Shown: piece after piece, positions 1-7,759 of the stretch | Numbering within the stretch: position 1 is the first letter of the stretch | Layout of the letters: each line of letters starts with the position of its first letter | DNA from: DASXKD01 sp963734725 | GTDB lineage: Bacteria > Actinomycetota > Actinomycetes > Streptosporangiales > Streptosporangiaceae | Direction: 5' to 3' | DNA length: 64,000 nt | NCBI GenBank assembly: GCA_963734725.1 | Contig: CAVTIX010000015.1 | Coordinates: 124,001 to 188,000 of the forward strand | Translations under genes and position numbers: made by a program | The notes under the pieces: model-generated | Database searches by the model: none | The model's input: only the letters and a program-made list of their open reading frames with translations | Told to the model about the DNA's origin: nothing

Positions 1-1039
1 CCGGCGGGTGTGCCACGCTACCGATCGGTGAGGTCTCCGTCATTCCCCATGCCTGGAGGATGAGCACGCCGAGTTCCTTCTCGAACGCCTCCATGAGCGC
101 GTGCGGGACGGCGGAGCCGCCGCAGGCCACCAGGCGCAGCGAAGAAATGTCCCCGCCGTGCGCGCGGATGTGCTGGAGCAGGCCGTTCCAGATCGTCGGC
201 ACCGCGCCCGCCACGGTCGGGCGTTCGGACTCGATGAGCTTGACCAGCGGCTCTGGCTGGAGAAACCGGTCCGGCATGATCAGGTCCGCGCCCGACATGA
301 CCGCCGCGTAGGGCAGGCCCCAGGCGTTGGCGTGGAACATGGGGACCACGGGCAGCACGCGGTCGCGCTCGGACACGCCCAGGGTGTTGCCCATGCAGAC
401 GCCCATCGAGTGGAGATACGCCGACCGGTGGCTGTAGACGACTCCCTTGGGGAGGCCGGTGGTGCCGCTGGTGTAGCACATGGCGGCCGCCGACCGCTCG
501 TCCGGTTCCGCCCACGCGAACGACTCGGGCATCCCGGCCAGCAGTTCCTCGTAGGAGTGCACCTCGCGGCCGGGGCCCGCGAGCTGCGCGGCGTGGCCGG
601 GCACTTCCTCAGCCGGGCCGGTCACCAGGATGTGCCGGATCGTCTCGGCGTGCCCGAGCACTTGGGCCAGCAGCGGAACGAGCGAGGGATCCACGATGAC
701 CGCGTGGTCGGCCGCATGGTCGGCGATGTAGCCGAGCTGGGCGGGGTCCAGCCGCAGGTTGAGGGTGTGCAGCACCGCGCCCATGGAGGGGATGGCGAGA
801 TAGGCCTCCAGGTGCGGGGCGTTGTTCCACATCAGGGTGGCGACGCGCTGGTCGCCGTCCACGCCGAGGCTGCGCAGCGCGCCGGCCAGCTTCGCGGCCC
901 GGGCCCCGGTCCGCCCGTAGCTCTGTCCCTGCGACCCTTCGCCGGTCCAGGTCCGGACCTCACGATCGGCAAAGATGGTGGTGCCGTAACGCATCAGCGC
1001 TGTCACCGTCAGCGGGACATCCATCATCGTGCTGCGCAC
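1..1039 (-). CDS. Long-chain fatty acid/acyl-CoA ligase, partial (3' end outside window)
   Basis: AMP-forming ligase that would activate a fatty or other carboxylic acid to its acyl-AMP and then acyl-CoA. About 346 N-terminal residues are visible of roughly 540 expected. The P-loop-like motif TSGTTGLPKG lies near residue 190, followed by YSHRS, and the adenylate motif ending QAWGMTETS is close to the window edge. The start is a GTG at 1039 because GGAGG sits six bases upstream; the ATG codons at 1027 and 1024 are too far from that site. The gene is read leftward and lies downstream of an AAA ATPase gene, separated by a strong hairpin. The acid substrate cannot be told from sequence. Confidence 0.9.
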   Translation of the reverse strand, partial: MRSTMMDVPLTVTALMRYGTTIFADREVRTWTGEGSQGQSYGRTGARAAKLAGALRSLGVDGDQRVATLMWNNAPHLEAYLAIPSMGAVLHTLNLRLDPAQLGYIADHAADHAVIVDPSLVPLLAQVLGHAETIRHILVTGPAEEVPGHAAQLAGPGREVHSYEELLAGMPESFAWAEPDERSAAAMCYTSGTTGLPKGVVYSHRSAYLHSMGVCMGNTLGVSERDRVLPVVPMFHANAWGLPYAAVMSGADLIMPDRFLQPEPLVKLIESERPTVAGAVPTIWNGLLQHIRAHGGDISSLRLVACGGSAVPHALMEAFEKELGVLILQAWGMTETSPIGSVAHPP

Positions 1040-1166
1040 AAGCCACCTCCCTGGACCCGGCGCACCGGCCTTCTCCCGGCGCCCGTGCGCCCACCACCTC
1101 TTGGGGGGATCGTGCCACGACTGCGTCGTATCGTCACCTTTTCCGTAGGCATGCACCCGGATCCAG

Positions 1167-1202
1167 GGCGCGGGAGGCCCGGCATCCCGGGCCTCCCGCG
1201 CC
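1167..1202. terminator. Perfect 16-bp hairpin, probable terminator
   Basis: Arms 1167-1182 and 1187-1202 are exact reverse complements around the loop CATC. No T-run follows on either strand, so this would be the tract-less type common in high-GC actinobacteria. It lies between the 3' end of the AAA ATPase gene and the start of the acyl-CoA ligase, both on the minus strand, so it probably ends ATPase transcription. Confidence 0.55.
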
Positions 1203-1314
1203 GGGCTCCGGCCGATGGTCTTTCTCCGGCTTTCTAAAGCCTTCTAGGGTTTAACGCAGAGAGCGGGATATTAGGGAATGGCCTAACCGAGGGGCTTCGC
1301 CGGGCCGGCGTGGT

Positions 1315-2496
1315 TCAGGCCGGCTGGGTGCGCAGGAACTTGCCGAAGTGGGGGACGGTGAAAGCGATAAGCCCGCGCTCGGAGCTGTAGATAAGCCCCT
1401 TCTTGATGAGGCCGTCCCGGGACGGGGAAAGGCTCGACGGCTTACGCCCGAGTTCGTCGGCGACCTGCGACGTCGGCACCGGGTCGTCACCCAGCATGGC
1501 CATCGCCCGCATGTACTCGCGCTCAGCCGGGGTGGCCCGGTCGTAACGGCTGCCGAAGAAGCCCACCGCCAGTTCCGCCTCGGCCTGCGGGCCTGCCACC
1601 GTCACGTCTGCCGCGGTGACCGGGCTCGCGGCCGCCGCGTCCCAGGTGACCTTGCCGTACGCCTGGACGAAATAGGGGTAGCCGTCGGCGGCCCGGTACA
1701 GGGCGTCCAGCGCCTCCTGGGTGAAGTCCGCGCCCTCCCGCCGGGCCGGCGCGAGCAGCGCCTGGTCGGCGGCGGCCCGGTCCAGCCGGTCGATCGGCAC
1801 ATAACGAAACAGCCGCTCGGAGTAGCTCTTGCTCGCTGACAGGACCGAGGGCAGGTGCGGCAGGCCGGCGCCGACCACGATCAGCGGTCCCGCGGTCTGG
1901 GACAACTCGTGGGTGGCGGCGCAGAGCGCGGACACATCCACCGGCGGCACGTCCTGCATCTCGTCGATGAACAAGGCGATGCCCACGCCCAGGTCGGTCG
2001 CCACGGACGCGGCGTCCGCGAACAGCTCGGTGAGGTCAATCTCCAGGTCGCCGGAGTCGGCGCGGCCGCGCACGGGCGGCGCGTCGATGCCCAGGTGCGG
2101 GGTGAAAGAGCCCTTCGGCGCCTTGGGATCGCGGGACGCGAAGGCCTTCAGCACGCCGAGGAAATACTCGATCCGATCGGGGGCGCGGTGCCGGGGCGCC
2201 AGTTCCCGCACCGCCATGTGCAGCGCGGCGGCGACCGGCCGGCGGATCGACTGTTCCGGCCTTGCCTCGATCTTCCCGGTTCCCCAGAGCCGTTGCAGCG
2301 CCATGGACCGGAATGAGTTCAGCAGCACGGTCTTGCCAACACCGCGCAGCCCGGTCAGCACCATGCTGCGTTCCGGGCGGCCGCGGGCTATCCGTTCCAG
2401 CACCACTTCGAACTGGCCAAGCTCGCGGTCACGGCCCGCCAATTCCGGCGGCCGCTGGCCTGCGCCGGGCGCATAAGGATTCCGTACCGGGTCCAC
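1315..2496 (-). CDS. AAA-family ATP-binding protein (ORC/Cdc6-like fold)
   Basis: P-loop ATPase of the kind annotated in actinobacteria as 'ATP-binding protein' with an N-terminus like VDPVRNPYAPGAG. Walker A GLRGVGKT is at residues 49-56 and Walker B IALFIDEMQD at about 173-182; the last 80 residues look like a winged helix (PTSQVADELGRKPSSLSPSR). The frame is open upstream to 2715, but homologues begin at this motif, so GTG 2496 (393 residues) is chosen, with a weak AAGG eight bases upstream. The cellular role of the family is not established; the architecture suggests an ATP-switch protein that binds DNA. A 68-bp inverted-repeat module lies 100 bases upstream. Confidence 0.8.
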   Translation of the reverse strand: MDPVRNPYAPGAGQRPPELAGRDRELGQFEVVLERIARGRPERSMVLTGLRGVGKTVLLNSFRSMALQRLWGTGKIEARPEQSIRRPVAAALHMAVRELAPRHRAPDRIEYFLGVLKAFASRDPKAPKGSFTPHLGIDAPPVRGRADSGDLEIDLTELFADAASVATDLGVGIALFIDEMQDVPPVDVSALCAATHELSQTAGPLIVVGAGLPHLPSVLSASKSYSERLFRYVPIDRLDRAAADQALLAPARREGADFTQEALDALYRAADGYPYFVQAYGKVTWDAAAASPVTAADVTVAGPQAEAELAVGFFGSRYDRATPAEREYMRAMAMLGDDPVPTSQVADELGRKPSSLSPSRDGLIKKGLIYSSERGLIAFTVPHFGKFLRTQPA

Positions 2497-2598
2497 GTAT
2501 CGAACCTTATGGCGCGGTCTAGCAAAATCCCGAGATTGACGTAGAAAGTAGTAGCGCGTGTCGCGCGGAGCCGTCCTGCCCGGTTGCGCGCCCAGCTT

Positions 2599-2666
2599 CT
2601 TATCACGCGAAATGGCTCTCCAAATCAGACAAATCGAACATAAAAGCGATAGTTTCTCGTGATATC
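2599..2666. repeat. 68-bp inverted-repeat module, copy A
   Basis: Begins CTTATCACGCGAAA and ends TTTCTCGTGATATC, so the two ends are near-inverted copies of TATCACG(C/A)GAAA. A module of the same design and almost the same length occurs at 52834-52902. The central 40 bases are not conserved. It sits upstream of the AAA ATPase start, so it could be a paired regulator site or a small mobile or structured element. Confidence 0.5.
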
Positions 2667-2720
2667 TCGAGAAGTGGCCGCTTGAGGCGCCGCGAGGGGA
2701 GCACCCGCATCCCAAGCATG

Positions 2721-2755
2721 CTGACGCGCCGCGGTATGGCGGCGCGGCGCGTCAG
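2721..2755. terminator. 13-bp GC-rich hairpin
   Basis: Arms 2721-2733 and 2743-2755 pair perfectly around a nine-base loop. It lies just beyond the 3' end of the exported beta-propeller gene on the minus strand and is the second of two consecutive hairpins there. Confidence 0.5.
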
Positions 2756-2765
2756 CGTTGTGTCA

Positions 2766-2823
2766 CCGGGCGGGCGGCCGGCACCCACGGCGGCCGGTGG
2801 TAAGGGGCCGGCCGCCCGCCCGG
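2766..2823. terminator. 17-bp perfect hairpin downstream of the propeller gene
   Basis: Arms 2766-2782 and 2807-2823 are exact reverse complements of 17 bases, with a 24-base loop. It begins 16 bases after the stop codon of the beta-propeller gene (minus strand), the usual position for an intrinsic terminator. Together with the hairpin at 2721-2755 it makes a tandem terminator. Confidence 0.6.
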
Positions 2824-2838
2824 CGGTCTGGTAAAGAC

Positions 2839-3966
2839 CTAATGGAGCAGGCGCAGCGTGTTCGCCGCGTCGTCCACGTAGTACACGCCCGCGTTGGCCG
2901 GTGCCAGGGCCAGGCCAAACAAGGCGCCGGCACCAGGCGGGCTCCCCGAACGGTCGAGGAATTTCTTGGCGACCTGCATCCCTGACGGGGTGGTCTCGAC
3001 GATGAGGCCGTTCCCGCCATTGACGGTGAGCACGTCACCGTTCGGCGCGAGGATCAGCCCAAGCGGGGTGTTGAGCGCCCCGCCCGACGTGATCTTCGTG
3101 CCGGTCCCCGCACTACTCGAACGCGAGGCCGCGCGCGGAATTGCGTTGATGGCGCTGACCAGGCTGTTGGCCACGTATAGCGTGCCGTTGGGGGCGAGGC
3201 CGAGGCCGGTCGGGCCGATCACCAGTGCGGCCGGGTCGGTCCGCTGCGGGAAGCCCGATCCGATCTTGGTGATGTTCATCAGCCGTGGCGGCTTCGAGCC
3301 ACAGAACTTCAGGCCCAGGCGCAGGATCGTGCCTCTGCGCACCACCTTGCCGCCGGCGGCCTTGGTCCCGTGCAGCACGTTGCTGACGAAAAGTTCCGCC
3401 ATCGACCCGCGGCCGGCGGCGGCCATGTCCCAGGGCCCGTTGATGCCGTGGCCCGAGAACGTCTCGCGGACGTGACCGCGGTTATCGAGGACGATCAGGC
3501 AGCCTGCGGATGCGGTGGCCGCGGAGCCGTCCTTGGTGGGCAGGCTGCCGACCACGACCCAGCCGCCTCGCAGGACCTCCAGCGCCGTGGTCAGGCCGAC
3601 ACCACCCGGGCAACGACCGGGAAGCTTGGACGCCATGATCTTGGCGAACACGCTCAGCTTCCCGGACGGTGAGACCTGGACGATCGTGGTCCCGGTCCCC
3701 TGCAGGTTCTTGGCGTTGTTGAAGTTGCTGATCAGGACGTTGCCCTTGACGAGCGAGCCCTCGCTCTTGGAGACGAGCGCCGTCCCGTACGGGTTAACAT
3801 CCCCGTTGGCCGGGACGGTCGAGCCGATCGTCGAGAGCTTGTGGAATCTGCCGATAAAGGACCCCGGCGTTCCCGCTTGCGCAGTTGGTGCGACGGCTAG
3901 TACCGCAGTCGCCGCGGCCCCTGCCAAGGCGGTACCCGCCCAGGCAATTCGGTGTGTCTTCGACAC
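2839..3966 (-). CDS. Exported NHL/SMP-30-like beta-propeller protein
   Basis: Predicted secreted protein of 375 residues. Residues 1-34 form a signal peptide: SKTHR, then a hydrophobic Ala-rich core ending PTAQA|GTPG. The rest carries repeated blade-like segments with phrases such as VIGPTGLGLAPNGTLYVANS and PLGLILAPNGDVLTVNGG, typical of NHL propellers annotated as TIGR03118-like or 'hypothetical exported' proteins. The frame is open to 4122, but GTG 3966 is preferred because the signal peptide begins there; GGGGA lies just upstream. No catalytic residue is apparent, so a role in extracellular binding is inference only. Two strong hairpins follow the gene. Confidence 0.75.
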   Translation of the reverse strand: MSKTHRIAWAGTALAGAAATAVLAVAPTAQAGTPGSFIGRFHKLSTIGSTVPANGDVNPYGTALVSKSEGSLVKGNVLISNFNNAKNLQGTGTTIVQVSPSGKLSVFAKIMASKLPGRCPGGVGLTTALEVLRGGWVVVGSLPTKDGSAATASAGCLIVLDNRGHVRETFSGHGINGPWDMAAAGRGSMAELFVSNVLHGTKAAGGKVVRRGTILRLGLKFCGSKPPRLMNITKIGSGFPQRTDPAALVIGPTGLGLAPNGTLYVANSLVSAINAIPRAASRSSSAGTGTKITSGGALNTPLGLILAPNGDVLTVNGGNGLIVETTPSGMQVAKKFLDRSGSPPGAGALFGLALAPANAGVYYVDDAANTLRLLH

Positions 3967-4269
3967 GGGCCATTCCCCATTCCACGGTCGGTTTCCTCCA
4001 GGCACGGGGGCGAACAGGCCCGAAGGCCGCCGCATGACGTCGCGTGCCACAGATTCCGGCCCGCCCACGCGCACCATGCCCCTACCTCCCCTGTCCACGG
4101 ACGCGAGGGGAATCGGGTTCAACTCTTCGTGGCCAAAGTTCTGCGGCCAGGTGAGCGCCCGGCCAGGAGTCAGTGTGCGGCCAGGTCAGGGCCGTGCCGG
4201 GTCAAGACGGACGCCGGGCAGTACCGAAGCCAGGTCATGACGGGATGCGAGCCACAACCGGGCCTCGGG
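3967..4269. other. Gene-free spacer of 303 bp
   Basis: Between ctaG (ends 4270) and the propeller gene start. It contains three copies of a CGGCCAGG-type word between 4140 and 4190 and probably the propeller promoter. I see no ORF, RNA gene or clear palindrome. Confidence 0.4.
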
Positions 4270-5325
4270 TCACTCCGAGCGCTCGGTGTCCGGCGCGGCG
4301 GAGTTCAGCCGGGCGAGGTAGGCGTTGTAGGCGGCCAGGTGCTCATCGTCGTCGATCGCGCCCTGGCCGGGCACTGGCCTCCCCGGTTCGCCCGGTTCCC
4401 GCGGGGCGCCTGGCTGGCGCCCGGACCCCGGCACCGAGGCCGGCTCCCCCGGCTGCCCCGCGACCAGTTCCTCGAACCGAGCCCGGCGCGCCGCCTCCAG
4501 CCAGCTCCCGAGGGAGGCCCGGTCGTCTCGGGCCCACATCCATACGACGATCATCATGAACGCCAGCATGATGGCGTCCCCACCGACCCACATGATCGCC
4601 CCGGCCCAGTGCAGGTCCTGGACCGGCGCCGGGGCGCCGGGCGGGCGCGACTCGGTGGGCACCACGTCGCCGCGCCCGGAGTAGAGCAGGACGAGCCCGG
4701 TGAACGTGTTGACCGGCATGGCCAGCGCGAGGATCAGCAGCCTGATCGGGTAGGAGAGCCGCCACCGGATCGGCTCATTTCCCAACAGTGGGAGGAAGAA
4801 CAGATACCCGACGACCAGGTAGAGCACGTGCTCTGCGTTATGCAAGAACTGATTTTGCAAGACCAGCCGGGACAGCACGGTCAGGTGCGTGCCGACGATC
4901 GTGGCGCAGTACGCGGCAAGGCCGAACGGCGGCCAGGTGAGGAACGCGGCCACGCGCGAGCGGACCGCACGTTTGGCCCAGGTGTGCAGCGGGTTCCTGC
5001 TTGCGTGCAGCAGCAGGGTGACCGGCTGGCCCGCCACCAGCAGCGGCGGCGCCACCATGAGCAGCAGCAGGTGCTGGACCATGTGATCCCAGGCCAGCAC
5101 GTCGTCATACGCGCCGATGCCGGTCTCAGTGGCCAGGACGACCACGGCGAGCCCGGCGAGGAACAGGGCGGTGCGCCACCACGGCCACCGCCGTGCCGGG
5201 TGACGGCGGCCGACCCGCCAGGCGCCCCACAGGTACGCGGCACCGGCGAGAACAGTGGCAGCGGTGACGACGGGCGCGAACTCCCAGTTGGTGAGCACCG
5301 CGTGCCAGCCAAACGCGGGCAGCAT
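4270..5325 (-). CDS. ctaG: CtaG-family cytochrome c oxidase assembly protein
   Basis: Integral membrane protein of the caa3_CtaG family, implicated in copper delivery to or assembly of cytochrome oxidase. About seven hydrophobic helices span residues 15-260, including the family signature DHMVQHLLLLMVAPPLLV near residue 80, with conserved histidines there and around NAEHVLYLV. The last 100 residues form a cytoplasmic charged tail that includes VWMWARDDR. Start ATG 5325 has GGAGGT three bases upstream. The gene appears monocistronic; no oxidase genes are adjacent. Confidence 0.9.
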   Translation of the reverse strand: MLPAFGWHAVLTNWEFAPVVTAATVLAGAAYLWGAWRVGRRHPARRWPWWRTALFLAGLAVVVLATETGIGAYDDVLAWDHMVQHLLLLMVAPPLLVAGQPVTLLLHASRNPLHTWAKRAVRSRVAAFLTWPPFGLAAYCATIVGTHLTVLSRLVLQNQFLHNAEHVLYLVVGYLFFLPLLGNEPIRWRLSYPIRLLILALAMPVNTFTGLVLLYSGRGDVVPTESRPPGAPAPVQDLHWAGAIMWVGGDAIMLAFMMIVVWMWARDDRASLGSWLEAARRARFEELVAGQPGEPASVPGSGRQPGAPREPGEPGRPVPGQGAIDDDEHLAAYNAYLARLNSAAPDTERSE

Positions 5326-5354
5326 GCGACCTCCTTCGAGGCCGAGCCTACCCA

Positions 5355-5379
5355 GGGTGTGCCTTACAGATCATCCAGC
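5355..5379. mobile_element. MITE-type terminal inverted repeat, solitary
   Basis: Matches the right end of the MITE at 8508-8672 (read inward) at 22 of 25 positions, including the block TTACAGATCATCCAGC. On the minus strand it supplies the codons Leu-Asp-Asp-Leu-stop that end the adjacent pseudogene. No other part of the MITE is present here, so it is probably one end left after excision or recombination. Confidence 0.6.
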
Positions 5380-5782
5380 GGGCGCCATACTTCCCGGGCC
5401 TGCCGGCCGCAGGGGTTGCGTGGATGACCCAGTCGGAGCGCGGCGGTTTGGGCCGGGGATCGGCTGGGTCCGGTTCGACGCTGATGTATTTCCAGCGCAG
5501 CATCCCGGGCAGGTTCGTGCCGGTGCGGGCGCGACGGGTGAGTTCGCCGACGGTGATCCCGTCCTCGCCGACGAACCGCATACAGGTCCACCACATTGCC
5601 ATCGACACCAGCCAAGGACCCGCGCCCCGGCCTGCCGTGCTGCCGTAGTTACTGGTCCGGTGCGGAAGTTGCCGCTCGAACTCGTTGTCACACTCGATCG
5701 TGAACGCCACGAGCACCTGGGAGAGCAGCGCGTCCAGCGCAAGTACCGCGGCGCGGCGCGGGCACAGGTAGACCTGCGCCAG
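5366..5782 (-). pseudogene. Truncated MarR-like winged-helix regulator remnant
   Basis: The minus strand encodes a recognisable stretch: ALDALLSQVLVAFTIE, then GPWLVSMAMWWTCMRFV and GELTRRARTGTNLPGMLRW. These resemble the N-terminal half of an actinobacterial MarR-like regulator family of about 300 residues. A one-base loss near 5407-5411 shifts the frame just before the expected REVWRPL, and the restored frame then stops inside the transposon-type end at 5355-5379. The rest of the protein is missing, and the first in-frame start codon is uncertain. It lies about 150 bases from tRNA-Ser. Confidence 0.6.
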
Positions 5783-5935
5783 ATTCACTCCAACTCGCGC
5801 GGGTTCGTTGTCAAGCGCGTGCCGCGCGATGCGTACGACTGGCTGTATATCCTGGCCGCAGACGGTTGCGAGTAACTGATAGAACAGTGCCTGCACGGGC
5901 GCCGGTCGGTAAACCTGCTGACGGCACCCCGGCTT

Positions 5936-6024
5936 GGAGCGGTGGCAGAGTCCGGTTGATTGCAGCTGCCTTGAAAGCAGCCGGTCGTGCAAGCGACCCG
6001 GGGGTTCGAATCCCTCCCGCTCCG
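5936..6024 (+). tRNA. tRNA-Ser(UGA)
   Basis: Class II tRNA of 89 bases. The acceptor arm GGAGCGG pairs with CCGCTCC (6017-6023). The anticodon stem GCTGC/GCAGC encloses the loop CTTGAAA with anticodon TGA at 5972-5974, which reads UCA serine codons. A long variable arm follows, then a T-arm with GGTTCGAATC. CCA is not encoded. The flanks hold a truncated gene on one side and IS481 debris on the other, consistent with a tRNA-linked insertion hot spot. Confidence 0.93.
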
Positions 6025-6031
6025 CCCTTGT

Positions 6032-6290
6032 GATGTCTCGAGACATCGAGGACACCCCGAACCCACGTCTGGCCGGTCAGGTTTCTGCCCCGGGTTCCAG
6101 CCGGATCCGCTGAGCCCGGGCGCGGGCCCTGCCCATCTGCCCGCGGGGCCGATGTATCACGACATCGGGGACACCGTGAACCCAAGCCGGGTCGGAGTGT
6201 TCTTGGCTTGGGCCGGGTGGCCTGCCCGACGGGCTGGTAGTCGCGGGCGGGGTCGAGGGTGAGCTGGCGGACCAGTTCGCGGCTTGACCC
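6032..6290 (-). mobile_element. IS481-family insertion sequence remnant
   Basis: Two 34-bp sequences, 6032-6065 and 6151-6184, match at 28 of 34 positions in direct orientation; the first begins with the perfect palindrome GATGTCTCGAGACATC. These resemble IS481-type ends. Between about 6190 and 6285 the minus strand encodes RELVRQLTLDPARDYQP, which resembles the C-terminus of IS481 transposases (commonly RELTLDPTRDYQP). No transposase core remains. Confidence 0.6.
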
Positions 6291-6553
6291 AGGTTGAGGC
6301 TGCGACAGATCATGGCAGCGGCGTATCCGTGGGGGGCTCCGTCCGGGCATGGTGGTTAGCGGAGTGGGTCAGCGGCCTGTTGGCCGAGCTGGAACGCACC
6401 GAGCCCGGCCTGGTGCCGGTGCTGCGCCGCCTCCACCCGCAGCCAGGCGGTCAGCCAAGCCCGCGAACTGGGCCTGCTGGACGGGTAACAATCACCGTGT
6501 CGCCCATCCAGGCGATCCCGCCTCACATCACCGGCAGGCCCGGCTCTTCTATT
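6291..6553. other. Gene-free spacer with no identifiable coding content
   Basis: Open frames exist on both strands here but none has a ribosome site, codon pattern or motif that I can support. It probably consists of further degraded mobile DNA plus the distal promoter region of the ECF sigma operon. Confidence 0.35.
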
Positions 6554-6567
6554 GGTGGTTTACCACC
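6554..6567. promoter_or_regulatory. 14-bp palindrome upstream of the ECF sigma gene
   Basis: GGTGGT-TT-ACCACC, two exact six-base arms, 105 bases before the ECF sigma start. Position and symmetry suit an operator, but no regulator gene is adjacent, so this is inference. Confidence 0.35.
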
Positions 6568-6671
6568 TCACGCTTGGCGTGCCCGGAGCGTCTACTTGGT
6601 GGGAAAGGGAGTGACGGCATGGCCGACGGTCTCACGTTCGCGGCCGGGGAAGCATCTGTGCGGGCTCGGGG

Positions 6672-7163
6672 ATGAAGCAGCCGTTCGAGAAAGTCGTGAA
6701 GCAGCACGGGGGGACCGTGCTGCGCGTGTGCCGCGTGCTCCTCGGCGTCCACGATGCCGAGGACGCGTGGTCGGAGACCTTCCTGGCGGCGATGCGCGCC
6801 TACCCGGATTTGCCCGATGACGCCAATGCCGAGGCATGGCTGGTCACGATCGCGCATCGCAAGGCTATTGACGTGCTCCGGGCCCGTAAGCGGCAGCCCG
6901 CGCCGGTCGGGGAAGTTCCCGAGTCGCCGACCGCGCTCGGCGTGCCGGGGGCCGGGGACGGTGACCTGTGGCAGGCGGTCGGGGCGCTGCCCGAGAAACA
7001 GCGCCAGGCGGTGGCATACCACTATGTCGCTGGCCTGGCCTACGCCGAGATCGCCGAGATCCTCGGCGGCACGGCCGATGCGGCACGCAGGGCTGCGGCC
7101 GATGGCGTCAAGAACCTGCGGAAGAACTACCTCGGCGCGACTACAGAAGGGGCGCCATCATGA
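6672..7163 (+). CDS. ECF-type RNA polymerase sigma factor
   Basis: Small sigma-70 factor of 163 residues containing only regions 2 and 4. Region 2 includes DAEDAWSETFLAAMRAY and WLVTIAHRKAIDVLRAR (about residues 28-77). Region 4 includes LPEKQRQAVAYHYVAGLAYAEIAEILG (about 109-135) as the helix-turn-helix for the -35 element. No anti-sigma gene is adjacent. Its stop overlaps the methyltransferase start (ATGA), so the two are translationally coupled. The pairing with a DNA alkyltransferase suggests it switches on repair of alkylated DNA. The ribosome site is weak. Confidence 0.88.
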   Translation: MKQPFEKVVKQHGGTVLRVCRVLLGVHDAEDAWSETFLAAMRAYPDLPDDANAEAWLVTIAHRKAIDVLRARKRQPAPVGEVPESPTALGVPGAGDGDLWQAVGALPEKQRQAVAYHYVAGLAYAEIAEILGGTADAARRAAADGVKNLRKNYLGATTEGAPS

Positions 7164-7759
7164 ACATCTCGCCTGACAATTTTGCGTCCCCCGCCGATCC
7201 TGACACGCTGCGGCGGCTCAGCCACCGGCTCGGGCTTGCCGCTGAAGCCGAGGGCCTGCTCGACGTCGCCTATACGACGGTTGACTCCCCGGTAGGCACG
7301 CTCCTGCTGGCGGCGACGCCTAATGGCCTGGTGCGCGTGGCCTACGACATTGAGGACCACGATCGCGTGCTGGACACGCTGGCGCAGCGGCTCAGCCCGC
7401 GCGTGCTGCGGGCGCCGAAGCGGCTGGACTCGGCGGCGCGGGAGCTCGACGAGTATTTCAGCAGGCAGCGCCGGGCCTTTGACCTCCCGTTGGACTTGTC
7501 CTTGTCCAGGGGGTTCCGGCAGCTGGTGCAGCGCCGCCTTCCCGAGATCGGGTACGGGCAGACCCGCACGTACGGGCAAGTCGCGGAACTCGTCGGGAAC
7601 CCGAAGGCGGTCCGGGCCGTCGGCACCGCCTGCGCCACTAACCCGCTGCCGGTCGTCGTGCCCTGTCACCGGGTGCTGCGGGCCGACGGGACACCCGGTG
7701 GCTACGTCGGAGGGCCCGGCGCCAAGAAGGCGCTTCTCAGCCTGGAGGCGGCGGCATGA
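7160..7759 (+). CDS. ogt: Methylated-DNA-[protein]-cysteine S-methyltransferase (copy 1)
   Basis: Suicide repair protein that takes the alkyl group from O6-alkylguanine onto its own cysteine. The 199 residues comprise an N-terminal ribonuclease-like domain (about 38-105) and the C-terminal DNA-binding domain. The active-site segment VVVPCHRVL puts the acceptor cysteine at residue 169, and the helix-turn-helix YGQVAELVGNPKAVRAVG precedes it. It starts in the ATGA overlap with the ECF sigma gene and ends in an ATGA overlap with the oxygenase gene. A second, distinct Ogt is encoded 1.6 kb downstream on the opposite strand. Confidence 0.92.
   Translation: MNISPDNFASPADPDTLRRLSHRLGLAAEAEGLLDVAYTTVDSPVGTLLLAATPNGLVRVAYDIEDHDRVLDTLAQRLSPRVLRAPKRLDSAARELDEYFSRQRRAFDLPLDLSLSRGFRQLVQRRLPEIGYGQTRTYGQVAELVGNPKAVRAVGTACATNPLPVVVPCHRVLRADGTPGGYVGGPGAKKALLSLEAAA

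Noticed and set aside
101..1237. Long plus-strand open frame across the first kilobase
   Set aside because: It is antisense to the acyl-CoA ligase, which has clear family motifs on the minus strand. High G+C produces long open antisense frames throughout this window.
3952..5427. 491-codon plus-strand open frame
   Set aside because: Opposite strand of ctaG with Gln/Arg/His-rich composition and no domain; a codon-bias shadow.
5348..6055. 235-codon minus-strand frame containing the MarR-like segment
   Set aside because: The frame runs through tRNA-Ser and past a frameshift, so it is not one real gene. Only the central part is a gene remnant.
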